NCBI RefSeq assembly: GCF_015832195.1
Contig: NC_052021.1
Span: forward strand, 124,001 to 188,000
Direction of reading: 5' to 3'
DNA length: 64,000 nt
DNA from: Motacilla alba alba
Taxonomy: Eukaryota; Chordata; Aves; Passeriformes; Motacillidae
Shown one piece after another: positions 1-13,600 of this stretch (position 1 is its first letter; every line of letters begins with the position of its first letter). The notes under the pieces were generated by a model. The model saw only the letters and a program-made list of their open reading frames with translations. It was not told the DNA's origin and did no database searches. A program made the translations under genes and the position numbers.

Positions 1-3000
1 ATGTGGCAGCTTGTCCCTGGGAAGCATCTTGATATTCATGGAAATGCAGCAGGTAGCCGGCCCCGAAGGGCCAAGGGCCTACCTGGTACTGCAAATGCTT
101 ATGCCCGGGAAAATAAAACATACCAGCCCCAGGTTCCTGGTCTCAGATTGCAGAGCTCTATGGGCACTCTCAAAGCAGCCCGAGTTGGTACAGGTGGCAG
201 CTTGTCCCTCGGCGGCATCTTGATATTCGTGGAAACCCAGCAAGCAGCCTACCCCCAAGGGCGAGGGCCTACCTTGTACTGACAGAGGCTTCTGCCTGGG
301 GAAACAAAACCTACCAGCCCACGTTCCTGATCTGAAATTGCAGAGCTCCATGGGCACTCTCAAAGCAGCCCGAGTTGGCACAGGTGGCAGCTTGTCACTG
401 GGCGGAAACTTGATATACGTGAAAATCCAGCGGTCAGCCGGCCAGAAAGGGCCGAAGCCCTACCTGGTACTGACAAAGGCTTCTGCCCAGGGAACCAAAT
501 TTCGTCAACCCATGTTCCTGGTCTCAGTTTGCAGAGCTCCATGGGCACTCTCAAAGCAGCCCGAGTTGGCACAGGTGGCAGCTTGTCCCTGGGCGGCACC
601 TTGATATTCGTGGAAATCCAGTCGGCAGACCAACCCGAAGGTACGAGGGCCTAGCTGGTACTGACAAATGCTTCTGCCCAGGAAAACAAAACCTACCAGC
701 CCACGTTCCTGGTCTCAGATTGCAGAGCTCCATGGGCACTCTCAAAGCAGCCCGAGTTGGCACGGGTGGCAGCTTGCCCCTGGACGGCAACTTGATATAT
801 GTGAAAATCCAGCGAACAGCCGGCCAGAAAAGGCCGAAGCCCTATGTGGTACTGACAAAGGCTTCTGCCCAGGGAACCAAATTTCGTCAACCCATGTTCC
901 TGGTCTCAGATTGCAGAGCTCCATGGGCACTCTCAAAGCAGCCCGACTTGCCACAGGTGGCAGCTTGTCCCTGGGCGGCACCTTGATATTCGTGGAAATC
1001 CAGTCGGCAGACCAACCCGAAGGTACGAGGGCCTACCTGGTACTGACAAATGCTTCTGCCCAGGAAAACAAAACCTACCAGCCCACGTTCCTGGTCTCAG
1101 ATTGCAGAGCTCCATGGGCACTCTCAAAGCAGCCCGAGTTGGCACGGGTGGCAGCTTGCCCCTGGACGGCAACTTGATATATGTGAAAATCCAGCGAACA
1201 GCCGGCCAGAAAAGGCCGAAGCCCTATGTGGTACTGACAAAGGCTTCTGCCCAGGGAACCAAATTTCGTCAACCCATGTTCCTGGTCTCAGATTGCAGAG
1301 CTCCATGGGCACTCTCAAAGCAGCCCGAGTAGGCACAGGTGGCAGCTTGTCCCTGGGCGGCACCTTGATATTCGTGGAAATCCAGTCGGCAGACCGACCC
1401 GAAGGGCCGAGGGCCTACCTGGTACTGCAAATGCTTCTGCCCGGGAAAACAAAACCTACCAGCCCACGTTCCTGGTCTCAGATTGCAGAGCTCCATGGGC
1501 GCTCTCAAAGCAGCCCGCGTTGGCACGGGTGGCAGCTTGTCCCTGGGCGGCATCTTGATATTGGTGGAAATCCAGCAGGCTGCCAGCCCAAAAGGGCCGA
1601 GGGCCTACCTGGTAATGACAAAGGCTTCTGCCCGGGAAAACAAAACCCACCACCCCACGTTCCAGGTCTCAGTTTGCAGAGCTCCATGGGCACTCTCAAA
1701 GCAGCCCGAGTTGGCACAGGTGGCAGCTTGTCTCCGAGCGGCATCTTCAGAAACGTGGCAATCCAGCCGGCATCCTGCCCCTGAGGAACAAGGCCCTACC
1801 TGGTACTGACAAAGGCATCTGCACAAGAAAATAAAAGCCATAATCCCACGTTCCTGGTCTCAATTTTCAGAGCTCCGTGGGCACTCTCAAAGCAGCCCGA
1901 GTTGGCACGTGTGGCAGCTCGTCCCTGGGCAGTACATTGATATTTGTGGAAATCCAGCAGGCAGACAGACCCGAAGGGCCGAGGGCCTACCTGGTAATGA
2001 CAAAGGCTTCTGCCCGGGAAAACAAAACCTACCAGCCCACGTTCCTGATCTCATTCTGCAGAGCTCCATGGGCACTCTAAAAGCAGCCCGAGTTGGCACG
2101 GGTGGCAGCTTGTCCCTGGGCGGTATCTTGATATTCGTGGAAATCCAGCAGGCAGCCTGCCCAAAAGGGCCGAGGGCCTACCTGGCACTGCAAATGCTTA
2201 TGCCTGGGAAAATAAAACCCACAACCCCACGTTCCTGGAGTCAGATTGCAGAGCTCCATGGGCACTCTCAAAGCAGCCCGAGTTGGCACAGGTGGCAGCT
2301 TGTCCCTGGGCGGCATCTTGATATTCGTGGAATTCCAGTGGGCAGCCGGCCCAGAGTGACCGAGGGCCTACCTGGTACTGACAAATGCTTCTGCCCGGGG
2401 AACCAAATTTCGTCAACCCCTGTTCCTGGTGTCAGTTTGCAGAGCTCCATGGGCACTCTCATAGCGGCCTGAGTTGGCACAGGTGGCAGCTTGTCCCTGG
2501 GTGGCATCTTGATATTCGTGGAAACCCAGGAAGCAGCCGGCCCCGGAGGGCTGAGGGACCACCTGGTCTTGAAAATGCTTCTGCCCGGGGAAACAAAAGC
2601 CACAACCGCACGTTACTGGTCTCAGTTTGCAGAGTTTCCTGGGCATTCTCAAAGCAGCCCGAGTTGGCACAGGTGGCAGCTTGTCCCCGAGCGGCATCTT
2701 CAGAAACGTGGCAATCCAGCCGGCAGCCTGCCCCTGAGGAACAAGGCCCTACCTGGTACTGACAAAGGCTTCTGCACGAGAAAATAAAAGCCACCACCCA
2801 ACGTTCCTGGTCTCAGTTTGCAGAGCTCCATGGGCACTCTCAAAGCAGCCCGAGTTGGCACAGGTGGCAGCTTGTCCCTGGGCGGCATCTTGGTATTCGT
2901 GGAATTGCAGTGGGCAGCCGGCCCAGAGTGACCGAGGGCCTACCTGGTACGGACAAAGGCTTCTGCCCGGGGAACCAAATTTCGTCAACCCACGTTCCTA

Positions 3001-5342
3001 GTCTCAGTTTGCAGAGTTCCATGGGCACTCTCATAGCGGCCCGAGTTGACACAGGTGGCAGCTTGTCCCTGGGCGGCATCTTGATAGTCGTGGAAACCCA
3101 GGAAGCAGCCGGCCCAGGAGGGCTGAGGGACTACCTGGTACTGACAAATGCTTCTCTCTGGGAAAACAAGACCCAGAACCCCACGTTCCTGGTGTCAGAT
3201 TGCAGAGCTCCATGGGCACCGTCAAAGCAGCCTGAGTTGGCACAGGATCCAGCTGGTCCCTGGGCGGCATCTTGATATTCGTGGAAATCCAGCAGGCTGC
3301 CAGCCCAAAAGGGCCGAGAAGCTACCTGGTAATGACAAAGGCTTCTGCCCGGGAAAACAAAACCCACCAGCCCACGTTCTTGGTCTCAGTTTGCAGAGCT
3401 CCATGGGCACTCTCAAAGCAGCCCGAGTTGGCACAGGGGGCAGCTTGTCCCAGGGCGGCATCTTGATATTCGTCAAAATCCAGCGGGCAGCCGGCCACGA
3501 AGGGCCAAGGGCCTACCTGGTACTGACAAAATGCTTCTGCCCGGGGAAACAAAAGCCACAACCGCACGTTACTGGTCTCAGTTTGCGGAGATTCCTGGGC
3601 ATTCTCAAACAGCCCGAGTTGGCACAGGTGGCAGCTTGTCCCTGGGTGGCATCTTGATATTCGTGGAAACCCAGCAAGCAGCCTACCCCCAAGGGCGAGG
3701 GCCTACCTGGTACAGATAGAGTCTTCTGCCTGGGGAAACAAAACCCACCAGCCCACATTCCTGGTCTGAAATTGCAGAGCTCCATGGGCACTCTCAAAGC
3801 AGCCCGAGTTGGAACGGGTGGCTACTTGTCCCTGGGCGGCAACTGGATATACGTGAAAATCCAGCGAACAGCCGGCCAGAAAGGGCCGAAGCCCTACCTG
3901 GTACTGACAACGGCTTCTGCCCAGGGAACCAAATTTCGTCAACCCATGTTCCTGGTCTCAGATTGCAGAGCTCCATGGGCACTCTCAAAGCAGCCCAAGT
4001 CGGCAGAGGTGACAACTTGTCCCTGGGTGGCACCTTGATATTCGTGGAAATCCAGCAGGCAGACAGACCCGAAGGGCCGAGGGCCTACCTGGTACTGACA
4101 AATGCTTCTCTCTGGGAAAACAAAACCTAGCAGCCCACGTTCCTGGTCTCAGTTTGCAGAGCTCCATGGGCACTCTCAAAGCAGCCCGAGTTGGCACAGG
4201 TGGCAGCTTGTCCCTGGGCAACATCTTGATATCCGGGGAAATCCAGGTGGCAGCCCGCCACGAAGGGCCGAGGGCCTACCGGGTAATGACAAAGGCTTCT
4301 GCCCGGGGAAACAAAATCCAGAACCCCACGTTCTAGGTCTCAGTTTGCAGAACTCCATGGGAACTCTCAAAGCAGCCCGAGTTGGCACATGTGGCAGCTT
4401 GTCCCTGGGAAGCATCTTGATATTCATGGAAATGCAGCAGGTAGCCGGCCCCGAAGGGCCAAGGGCCTACCTGGTACTGCAAATGCTTATGCCCGGGAAA
4501 ATAAAACCTACCAGCCCCAGGTTCCTGGTCTCAGATTGCAGAGCTCTATGGGCACTCTCAAAGCAGCCCGAGTTGGTACAGGTGGCAGCTTGTCCCTGGG
4601 CGGCATCTTGATATTCGTGGAAACCCAGCAAGCAGCCTACCCCCAAGGGCGAGGGCCTACCTGGTACAGATAGAGTCTTCTGCCTGGGGAAACAAAACCC
4701 ACCAGCCCACATTCCTGGTCTGAAATTGCAGAGCTCCATGGGCACTCTCAAAGCAGCCCGAGTTGGAACGGGTGGCTACTTGTCCCTGGGCGGCAACTGG
4801 ATATACGTGAAAATCCAGCGAACAGCCGGCCAGAAAGGGCCGAAGCCCTACCTGGTACTGACAACGGCTTCTGCCCAGGGAACCAAATTTCGTCAACCCA
4901 TGTTCCTGGTCTCAGATTGCAGAGCTCCATGGGCACTCTCAAAGCAGCCCAAGTCGGCAGAGGTGACAACTTGTCCCTGGGTGGCACCTTGATATTCGTG
5001 GAAATCCAGCAGGCAGACAGACCCGAAGGGCCGAGGGCCTACCTGGTACTGACAAATGCTTCTCTCTGGGAAAACAAAACCTAGCAGCCCACGTTCCTGG
5101 TCTCAGTTTGCAGAGCTCCATGGGCACTCTCAAAGCAGCCCGAGTTGGCACAGGTGGCAGCTTGTCCCTGGGCAACATCTTGATATCCGGGGAAATCCAG
5201 GTGGCAGCCCGCCACGAAGGGCCGAGGGCCTACCGGGTAATGACAAAGGCTTCTGCCCGGGGAAACAAAATCCAGAACCCCACGTTCTAGGTCTCAGTTT
5301 GCAGAACTCCATGGGAACTCTCAAAGCAGCCCGAGTTGGCAC
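1..5342 (+). repeat. Higher-order block A, copy 1 (5,342 bp)
   Basis: The first 5,342 bases (28 monomers) are repeated almost base for base from 5,343 and again from 10,685. Base 1 (atgtggcagcttgtccctggg) lines up with 5,343 and 10,685. Since the window starts here, the true border of the block is unknown and its phase is arbitrary. It contains the 954-bp internal duplication. Confidence 0.9.
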
Positions 5343-5554
5343 ATGTGGCAGCTTGTCCCTGGGAAGCATCTTGATATTCATGGAAATGCAGCAGGTAGCC
5401 GGCCCCGAAGGGCCAAGGGCCTACCTGGTACTGCAAATGCTTATGCCCGGGAAAATAAAACATACCAGCCCCAGGTTCCTGGTCTCAGATTGCAGAGCTC
5501 TATGGGCACTCTCAAAGCAGCCCGAGTTGGTACAGGTGGCAGCTTGTCCCTCGG
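3647..5554 (+). repeat. 954-bp (5-monomer) tandem duplication inside block A
   Basis: Bases 3,647-4,600 are repeated at 4,601-5,554 with few changes, for example cctaccagc at 4,510 against cataccagc at 5,464. Both halves carry the unusual cctacctggtacagatagag monomer or its neighbour. The same nested duplication recurs in copy 2 (from about 8,989), so it predates duplication of the 5,342-bp block. Confidence 0.8.
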
Positions 5555-8500
5555 CGGCATCTTGATATTCGTGGAAACCCAGCAAGCAGCCTACCCCCAA
5601 GGGCGAGGGCCTACCTTGTACTGACAGAGGCTTCTGCCTGGGGAAACAAAACCTACCAGCCCACGTTCCTGATCTGAAATTGCAGAGCTCCATGGGCACT
5701 CTCAAAGCAGCCCGAGTTGGCACAGGTGGCAGCTTGTCACTGGGCGGAAACTTGATATACGTGAAAATCCAGCGGTCAGCCGGCCAGAAAGGGCCGAAGC
5801 CCTACCTGGTACTGACAAAGGCTTCTGCCCAGGGAACCAAATTTCGTCAACCCATGTTCCTGGTCTCAGTTTGCAGAGCTCCATGGGCACTCTCAAAGCA
5901 GCCCGAGTTGGCACAGGTGGCAGCTTGTCCCTGGGCGGCACCTTGATATTCGTGGAAATCCAGTCGGCAGACCAACCCGAAGGTACGAGGGCCTAGCTGG
6001 TACTGACAAATGCTTCTGCCCAGGAAAACAAAACCTACCAGCCCACGTTCCTGGTCTCAGATTGCAGAGCTCCATGGGCACTCTCAAAGCAGCCCGAGTT
6101 GGCACGGGTGGCAGCTTGCCCCTGGACGGCAACTTGATATATGTGAAAATCCAGCGAACAGCCGGCCAGAAAAGGCCGAAGCCCTATGTGGTACTGACAA
6201 AGGCTTCTGCCCAGGGAACCAAATTTCGTCAACCCATGTTCCTGGTCTCAGATTGCAGAGCTCCATGGGCACTCTCAAAGCAGCCCGACTTGCCACAGGT
6301 GGCAGCTTGTCCCTGGGCGGCACCTTGATATTCGTGGAAATCCAGTCGGCAGACCAACCCGAAGGTACGAGGGCCTACCTGGTACTGACAAATGCTTCTG
6401 CCCAGGAAAACAAAACCTACCAGCCCACGTTCCTGGTCTCAGATTGCAGAGCTCCATGGGCACTCTCAAAGCAGCCCGAGTTGGCACGGGTGGCAGCTTG
6501 CCCCTGGACGGCAACTTGATATATGTGAAAATCCAGCGAACAGCCGGCCAGAAAAGGCCGAAGCCCTATGTGGTACTGACAAAGGCTTCTGCCCAGGGAA
6601 CCAAATTTCGTCAACCCATGTTCCTGGTCTCAGATTGCAGAGCTCCATGGGCACTCTCAAAGCAGCCCGAGTAGGCACAGGTGGCAGCTTGTCCCTGGGC
6701 GGCACCTTGATATTCGTGGAAATCCAGTCGGCAGACCGACCCGAAGGGCCGAGGGCCTACCTGGTACTGCAAATGCTTCTGCCCGGGAAAACAAAACCTA
6801 CCAGCCCACGTTCCTGGTCTCAGATTGCAGAGCTCCATGGGCGCTCTCAAAGCAGCCCGCGTTGGCACGGGTGGCAGCTTGTCCCTGGGCGGCATCTTGA
6901 TATTGGTGGAAATCCAGCAGGCTGCCAGCCCAAAAGGGCCGAGGGCCTACCTGGTAATGACAAAGGCTTCTGCCCGGGAAAACAAAACCCACCACCCCAC
7001 GTTCCAGGTCTCAGTTTGCAGAGCTCCATGGGCACTCTCAAAGCAGCCCGAGTTGGCACAGGTGGCAGCTTGTCTCCGAGCGGCATCTTCAGAAACGTGG
7101 CAATCCAGCCGGCATCCTGCCCCTGAGGAACAAGGCCCTACCTGGTACTGACAAAGGCATCTGCACAAGAAAATAAAAGCCATAATCCCACGTTCCTGGT
7201 CTCAATTTTCAGAGCTCCGTGGGCACTCTCAAAGCAGCCCGAGTTGGCACGTGTGGCAGCTCGTCCCTGGGCAGTACATTGATATTTGTGGAAATCCAGC
7301 AGGCAGACAGACCCGAAGGGCCGAGGGCCTACCTGGTAATGACAAAGGCTTCTGCCCGGGAAAACAAAACCTACCAGCCCACGTTCCTGATCTCATTCTG
7401 CAGAGCTCCATGGGCACTCTAAAAGCAGCCCGAGTTGGCACGGGTGGCAGCTTGTCCCTGGGCGGTATCTTGATATTCGTGGAAATCCAGCAGGCAGCCT
7501 GCCCAAAAGGGCCGAGGGCCTACCTGGCACTGCAAATGCTTATGCCTGGGAAAATAAAACCCACAACCCCACGTTCCTGGAGTCAGATTGCAGAGCTCCA
7601 TGGGCACTCTCAAAGCAGCCCGAGTTGGCACAGGTGGCAGCTTGTCCCTGGGCGGCATCTTGATATTCGTGGAATTCCAGTGGGCAGCCGGCCCAGAGTG
7701 ACCGAGGGCCTACCTGGTACTGACAAATGCTTCTGCCCGGGGAACCAAATTTCGTCAACCCCTGTTCCTGGTGTCAGTTTGCAGAGCTCCATGGGCACTC
7801 TCATAGCGGCCTGAGTTGGCACAGGTGGCAGCTTGTCCCTGGGTGGCATCTTGATATTCGTGGAAACCCAGGAAGCAGCCGGCCCCGGAGGGCTGAGGGA
7901 CCACCTGGTCTTGAAAATGCTTCTGCCCGGGGAAACAAAAGCCACAACCGCACGTTACTGGTCTCAGTTTGCAGAGTTTCCTGGGCATTCTCAAAGCAGC
8001 CCGAGTTGGCACAGGTGGCAGCTTGTCCCCGAGCGGCATCTTCAGAAACGTGGCAATCCAGCCGGCAGCCTGCCCCTGAGGAACAAGGCCCTACCTGGTA
8101 CTGACAAAGGCTTCTGCACGAGAAAATAAAAGCCACCACCCAACGTTCCTGGTCTCAGTTTGCAGAGCTCCATGGGCACTCTCAAAGCAGCCCGAGTTGG
8201 CACAGGTGGCAGCTTGTCCCTGGGCGGCATCTTGGTATTCGTGGAATTGCAGTGGGCAGCCGGCCCAGAGTGACCGAGGGCCTACCTGGTACGGACAAAG
8301 GCTTCTGCCCGGGGAACCAAATTTCGTCAACCCACGTTCCTAGTCTCAGTTTGCAGAGTTCCATGGGCACTCTCATAGCGGCCCGAGTTGACACAGGTGG
8401 CAGCTTGTCCCTGGGCGGCATCTTGATAGTCGTGGAAACCCAGGAAGCAGCCGGCCCAGGAGGGCTGAGGGACTACCTGGTACTGACAAATGCTTCTCTC

Positions 8501-10684
8501 TGGGAAAACAAGACCCAGAACCCCACGTTCCTGGTGTCAGATTGCAGAGCTCCATGGGCACCGTCAAAGCAGCCTGAGTTGGCACAGGATCCAGCTGGTC
8601 CCTGGGCGGCATCTTGATATTCGTGGAAATCCAGCAGGCTGCCAGCCCAAAAGGGCCGAGAAGCTACCTGGTAATGACAAAGGCTTCTGCCCGGGAAAAC
8701 AAAACCCACCAGCCCACGTTCTTGGTCTCAGTTTGCAGAGCTCCATGGGCACTCTCAAAGCAGCCCGAGTTGGCACAGGGGGCAGCTTGTCCCAGGGCGG
8801 CATCTTGATATTCGTCAAAATCCAGCGGGCAGCCGGCCACGAAGGGCCAAGGGCCTACCTGGTACTGACAAAATGCTTCTGCCCGGGGAAACAAAAGCCA
8901 CAACCGCACGTTACTGGTCTCAGTTTGCGGAGATTCCTGGGCATTCTCAAACAGCCCGAGTTGGCACAGGTGGCAGCTTGTCCCTGGGTGGCATCTTGAT
9001 ATTCGTGGAAACCCAGCAAGCAGCCTACCCCCAAGGGCGAGGGCCTACCTGGTACAGATAGAGTCTTCTGCCTGGGGAAACAAAACCCACCAGCCCACAT
9101 TCCTGGTCTGAAATTGCAGAGCTCCATGGGCACTCTCAAAGCAGCCCGAGTTGGAACGGGTGGCTACTTGTCCCTGGGCGGCAACTGGATATACGTGAAA
9201 ATCCAGCGGTCAGCCGGCCAGAAAGGGCCGAAGCCCTACCTGGTACTGACAACGGCTTCTGCCCAGGGAACCAAATTTCGTCAACCCATGTTCCTGGTCT
9301 CAGATTGCAGAGCTCCATGGGCACTCTCAAAGCAGCCCAAGTCGGCAGAGGTGACAACTTGTCCCTGGGTGGCACCTTGATATTCGTGGAAATCCAGCAG
9401 GCAGACAGACCCGAAGGGCCGAGGGCCTACCTGGTACTGACAAATGCTTCTCTCTGGGAAAACAAAACCTAGCAGCCCACGTTCCTGGTCTCAGTTTGCA
9501 GAGCTCCATGGGCACTCTCAAAGCAGCCCGAGTTGGCACAGGTGGCAGCTTGTCCCTGGGCAACATCTTGATATCCGGGGAAATCCAGGTGGCAGCCCGC
9601 CACGAAGGGCCGAGGGCCTACCGGGTAATGACAAAGGCTTCTGCCCGGGGAAACAAAATCCAGAACCCCACGTTCTAGGTCTCAGTTTGCAGAACTCCAT
9701 GGGAACTCTCAAAGCAGCCCGAGTTGGCACATGTGGCAGCTTGTCCCTGGGAAGCATCTTGATATTCATGGAAATGCAGCAGGTAGCCGGCCCCGAAGGG
9801 CCAAGGGCCTACCTGGTACTGCAAATGCTTATGCCCGGGAAAATAAAACCTACCAGCCCCAGGTTCCTGGTCTCAGATTGCAGAGCTCTATGGGCACTCT
9901 CAAAGCAGCCCGAGTTGGTACAGGTGGCAGCTTGTCCCTGGGCGGCATCTTGATATTCGTGGAAACCCAGCAAGCAGCCTACCCCCAAGGGCGAGGGCCT
10001 ACCTGGTACAGATAGAGTCTTCTGCCTGGGGAAACAAAACCCACCAGCCCACATTCCTGGTCTGAAATTGCAGAGCTCCATGGGCACTCTCAAAGCAGCC
10101 CGAGTTGGAACGGGTGGCTACTTGTCCCTGGGCGGCAACTGGATATACGTGAAAATCCAGCGAACAGCCGGCCAGAAAGGGCCGAAGCCCTACCTGGTAC
10201 TGACAACGGCTTCTGCCCAGGGAACCAAATTTCGTCAACCCATGTTCCTGGTCTCAGATTGCAGAGCTCCATGGGCACTCTCAAAGCAGCCCAAGTCGGC
10301 AGAGGTGACAACTTGTCCCTGGGTGGCACCTTGATATTCGTGGAAATCCAGCAGGCAGACAGACCCGAAGGGCCGAGGGCCTACCTGGTACTGACAAATG
10401 CTTCTCTCTGGGAAAACAAAACCTAGCAGCCCACGTTCCTGGTCTCAGTTTGCAGAGCTCCATGGGCACTCTCAAAGCAGCCCGAGTTGGCACAGGTGGC
10501 AGCTTGTCCCTGGGCAACATCTTGATATCCGGGGAAATCCAGGTGGCAGCCCGCCACGAAGGGCCGAGGGCCTACCGGGTAATGACAAAGGCTTCTGCCC
10601 GGGGAAACAAAATCCAGAACCCCACGTTCTAGGTCTCAGTTTGCAGAACTCCATGGGAACTCTCAAAGCAGCCCGAGTTGGCAC
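5343..10684 (+). repeat. Higher-order block A, copy 2 (5,342 bp)
   Basis: Near-identical to copy 1, with rare differences. One is at about 9,208, where the copy has gcggtcagcc while copy 1 has gcgaacagcc at 3,866. The gcggtcagcc form is found at 431 and 5,773 in a neighbouring monomer type, which suggests a short conversion tract. Near-identity over 5.3 kb indicates recent amplification or homogenisation. Confidence 0.9.
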
Positions 10685-13600
10685 ATGTGGCAGCTTGTCC
10701 CTGGGAAGCATCTTGATATTCATGGAAATGCAGCAGGTAGCCGGCCCCGAAGGGCCAAGGGCCTACCTGGTACTGCAAATGCTTATGCCCGGGAAAATAA
10801 AACATACCAGCCCCAGGTTCCTGGTCTCAGATTGCAGAGCTCTATGGGCACTCTCAAAGCAGCCCGAGTTGGTACAGGTGGCAGCTTGTCCCTCGGCGGC
10901 ATCTTGATATTCGTGGAAACCCAGCAAGCAGCCTACCCCCAAGGGCGAGGGCCTACCTTGTACTGACAGAGGCTTCTGCCTGGGGAAACAAAACCTACCA
11001 GCCCACGTTCCTGATCTGAAATTGCAGAGCTCCATGGGCACTCTCAAAGCAGCCCGAGTTGGCACAGGTGGCAGCTTGTCACTGGGCGGAAACTTGATAT
11101 ACGTGAAAATCCAGCGGTCAGCCGGCCAGAAAGGGCCGAAGCCCTACCTGGTACTGACAAAGGCTTCTGCCCAGGGAACCAAATTTCGTCAACCCATGTT
11201 CCTGGTCTCAGTTTGCAGAGCTCCATGGGCACTCTCAAAGCAGCCCGAGTTGGCACAGGTGGCAGCTTGTCCCTGGGCGGCACCTTGATATTCGTGGAAA
11301 TCCAGTCGGCAGACCAACCCGAAGGTACGAGGGCCTAGCTGGTACTGACAAATGCTTCTGCCCAGGAAAACAAAACCTACCAGCCCACGTTCCTGGTCTC
11401 AGATTGCAGAGCTCCATGGGCACTCTCAAAGCAGCCCGAGTTGGCACGGGTGGCAGCTTGCCCCTGGACGGCAACTTGATATATGTGAAAATCCAGCGAA
11501 CAGCCGGCCAGAAAAGGCCGAAGCCCTATGTGGTACTGACAAAGGCTTCTGCCCAGGGAACCAAATTTCGTCAACCCATGTTCCTGGTCTCAGATTGCAG
11601 AGCTCCATGGGCACTCTCAAAGCAGCCCGACTTGCCACAGGTGGCAGCTTGTCCCTGGGCGGCACCTTGATATTCGTGGAAATCCAGTCGGCAGACCAAC
11701 CCGAAGGTACGAGGGCCTACCTGGTACTGACAAATGCTTCTGCCCAGGAAAACAAAACCTACCAGCCCACGTTCCTGGTCTCAGATTGCAGAGCTCCATG
11801 GGCACTCTCAAAGCAGCCCGAGTTGGCACGGGTGGCAGCTTGCCCCTGGACGGCAACTTGATATATGTGAAAATCCAGCGAACAGCCGGCCAGAAAAGGC
11901 CGAAGCCCTATGTGGTACTGACAAAGGCTTCTGCCCAGGGAACCAAATTTCGTCAACCCATGTTCCTGGTCTCAGATTGCAGAGCTCCATGGGCACTCTC
12001 AAAGCAGCCCGAGTAGGCACAGGTGGCAGCTTGTCCCTGGGCGGCACCTTGATATTCGTGGAAATCCAGTCGGCAGACCGACCCGAAGGGCCGAGGGCCT
12101 ACCTGGTACTGCAAATGCTTCTGCCCGGGAAAACAAAACCTACCAGCCCACGTTCCTGGTCTCAGATTGCAGAGCTCCATGGGCGCTCTCAAAGCAGCCC
12201 GCGTTGGCACGGGTGGCAGCTTGTCCCTGGGCGGCATCTTGATATTGGTGGAAATCCAGCAGGCTGCCAGCCCAAAAGGGCCGAGGGCCTACCTGGTAAT
12301 GACAAAGGCTTCTGCCCGGGAAAACAAAACCCACCACCCCACGTTCCAGGTCTCAGTTTGCAGAGCTCCATGGGCACTCTCAAAGCAGCCCGAGTTGGCA
12401 CAGGTGGCAGCTTGTCTCCGAGCGGCATCTTCAGAAACGTGGCAATCCAGCCGGCATCCTGCCCCTGAGGAACAAGGCCCTACCTGGTACTGACAAAGGC
12501 ATCTGCACAAGAAAATAAAAGCCATAATCCCACGTTCCTGGTCTCAATTTTCAGAGCTCCGTGGGCACTCTCAAAGCAGCCCGAGTTGGCACGTGTGGCA
12601 GCTCGTCCCTGGGCAGTACATTGATATTTGTGGAAATCCAGCAGGCAGACAGACCCGAAGGGCCGAGGGCCTACCTGGTAATGACAAAGGCTTCTGCCCG
12701 GGAAAACAAAACCTACCAGCCCACGTTCCTGATCTCATTCTGCAGAGCTCCATGGGCACTCTAAAAGCAGCCCGAGTTGGCACGGGTGGCAGCTTGTCCC
12801 TGGGCGGTATCTTGATATTCGTGGAAATCCAGCAGGCAGCCTGCCCAAAAGGGCCGAGGGCCTACCTGGCACTGCAAATGCTTATGCCTGGGAAAATAAA
12901 ACCCACAACCCCACGTTCCTGGAGTCAGATTGCAGAGCTCCATGGGCACTCTCAAAGCAGCCCGAGTTGGCACAGGTGGCAGCTTGTCCCTGGGCGGCAT
13001 CTTGATATTCGTGGAATTCCAGTGGGCAGCCGGCCCAGAGTGACCGAGGGCCTACCTGGTACTGACAAATGCTTCTGCCCGGGGAACCAAATTTCGTCAA
13101 CCCCTGTTCCTGGTGTCAGTTTGCAGAGCTCCATGGGCACTCTCATAGCGGCCTGAGTTGGCACAGGTGGCAGCTTGTCCCTGGGTGGCATCTTGATATT
13201 CGTGGAAACCCAGGAAGCAGCCGGCCCCGGAGGGCTGAGGGACCACCTGGTCTTGAAAATGCTTCTGCCCGGGGAAACAAAAGCCACAACCGCACGTTAC
13301 TGGTCTCAGTTTGCAGAGTTTCCTGGGCATTCTCAAAGCAGCCCGAGTTGGCACAGGTGGCAGCTTGTCCCCGAGCGGCATCTTCAGAAACGTGGCAATC
13401 CAGCCGGCAGCCTGCCCCTGAGGAACAAGGCCCTACCTGGTACTGACAAAGGCTTCTGCACGAGAAAATAAAAGCCACCACCCAACGTTCCTGGTCTCAG
13501 TTTGCAGAGCTCCATGGGCACTCTCAAAGCAGCCCGAGTTGGCACAGGTGGCAGCTTGTCCCTGGGCGGCATCTTGGTATTCGTGGAATTGCAGTGGGCA

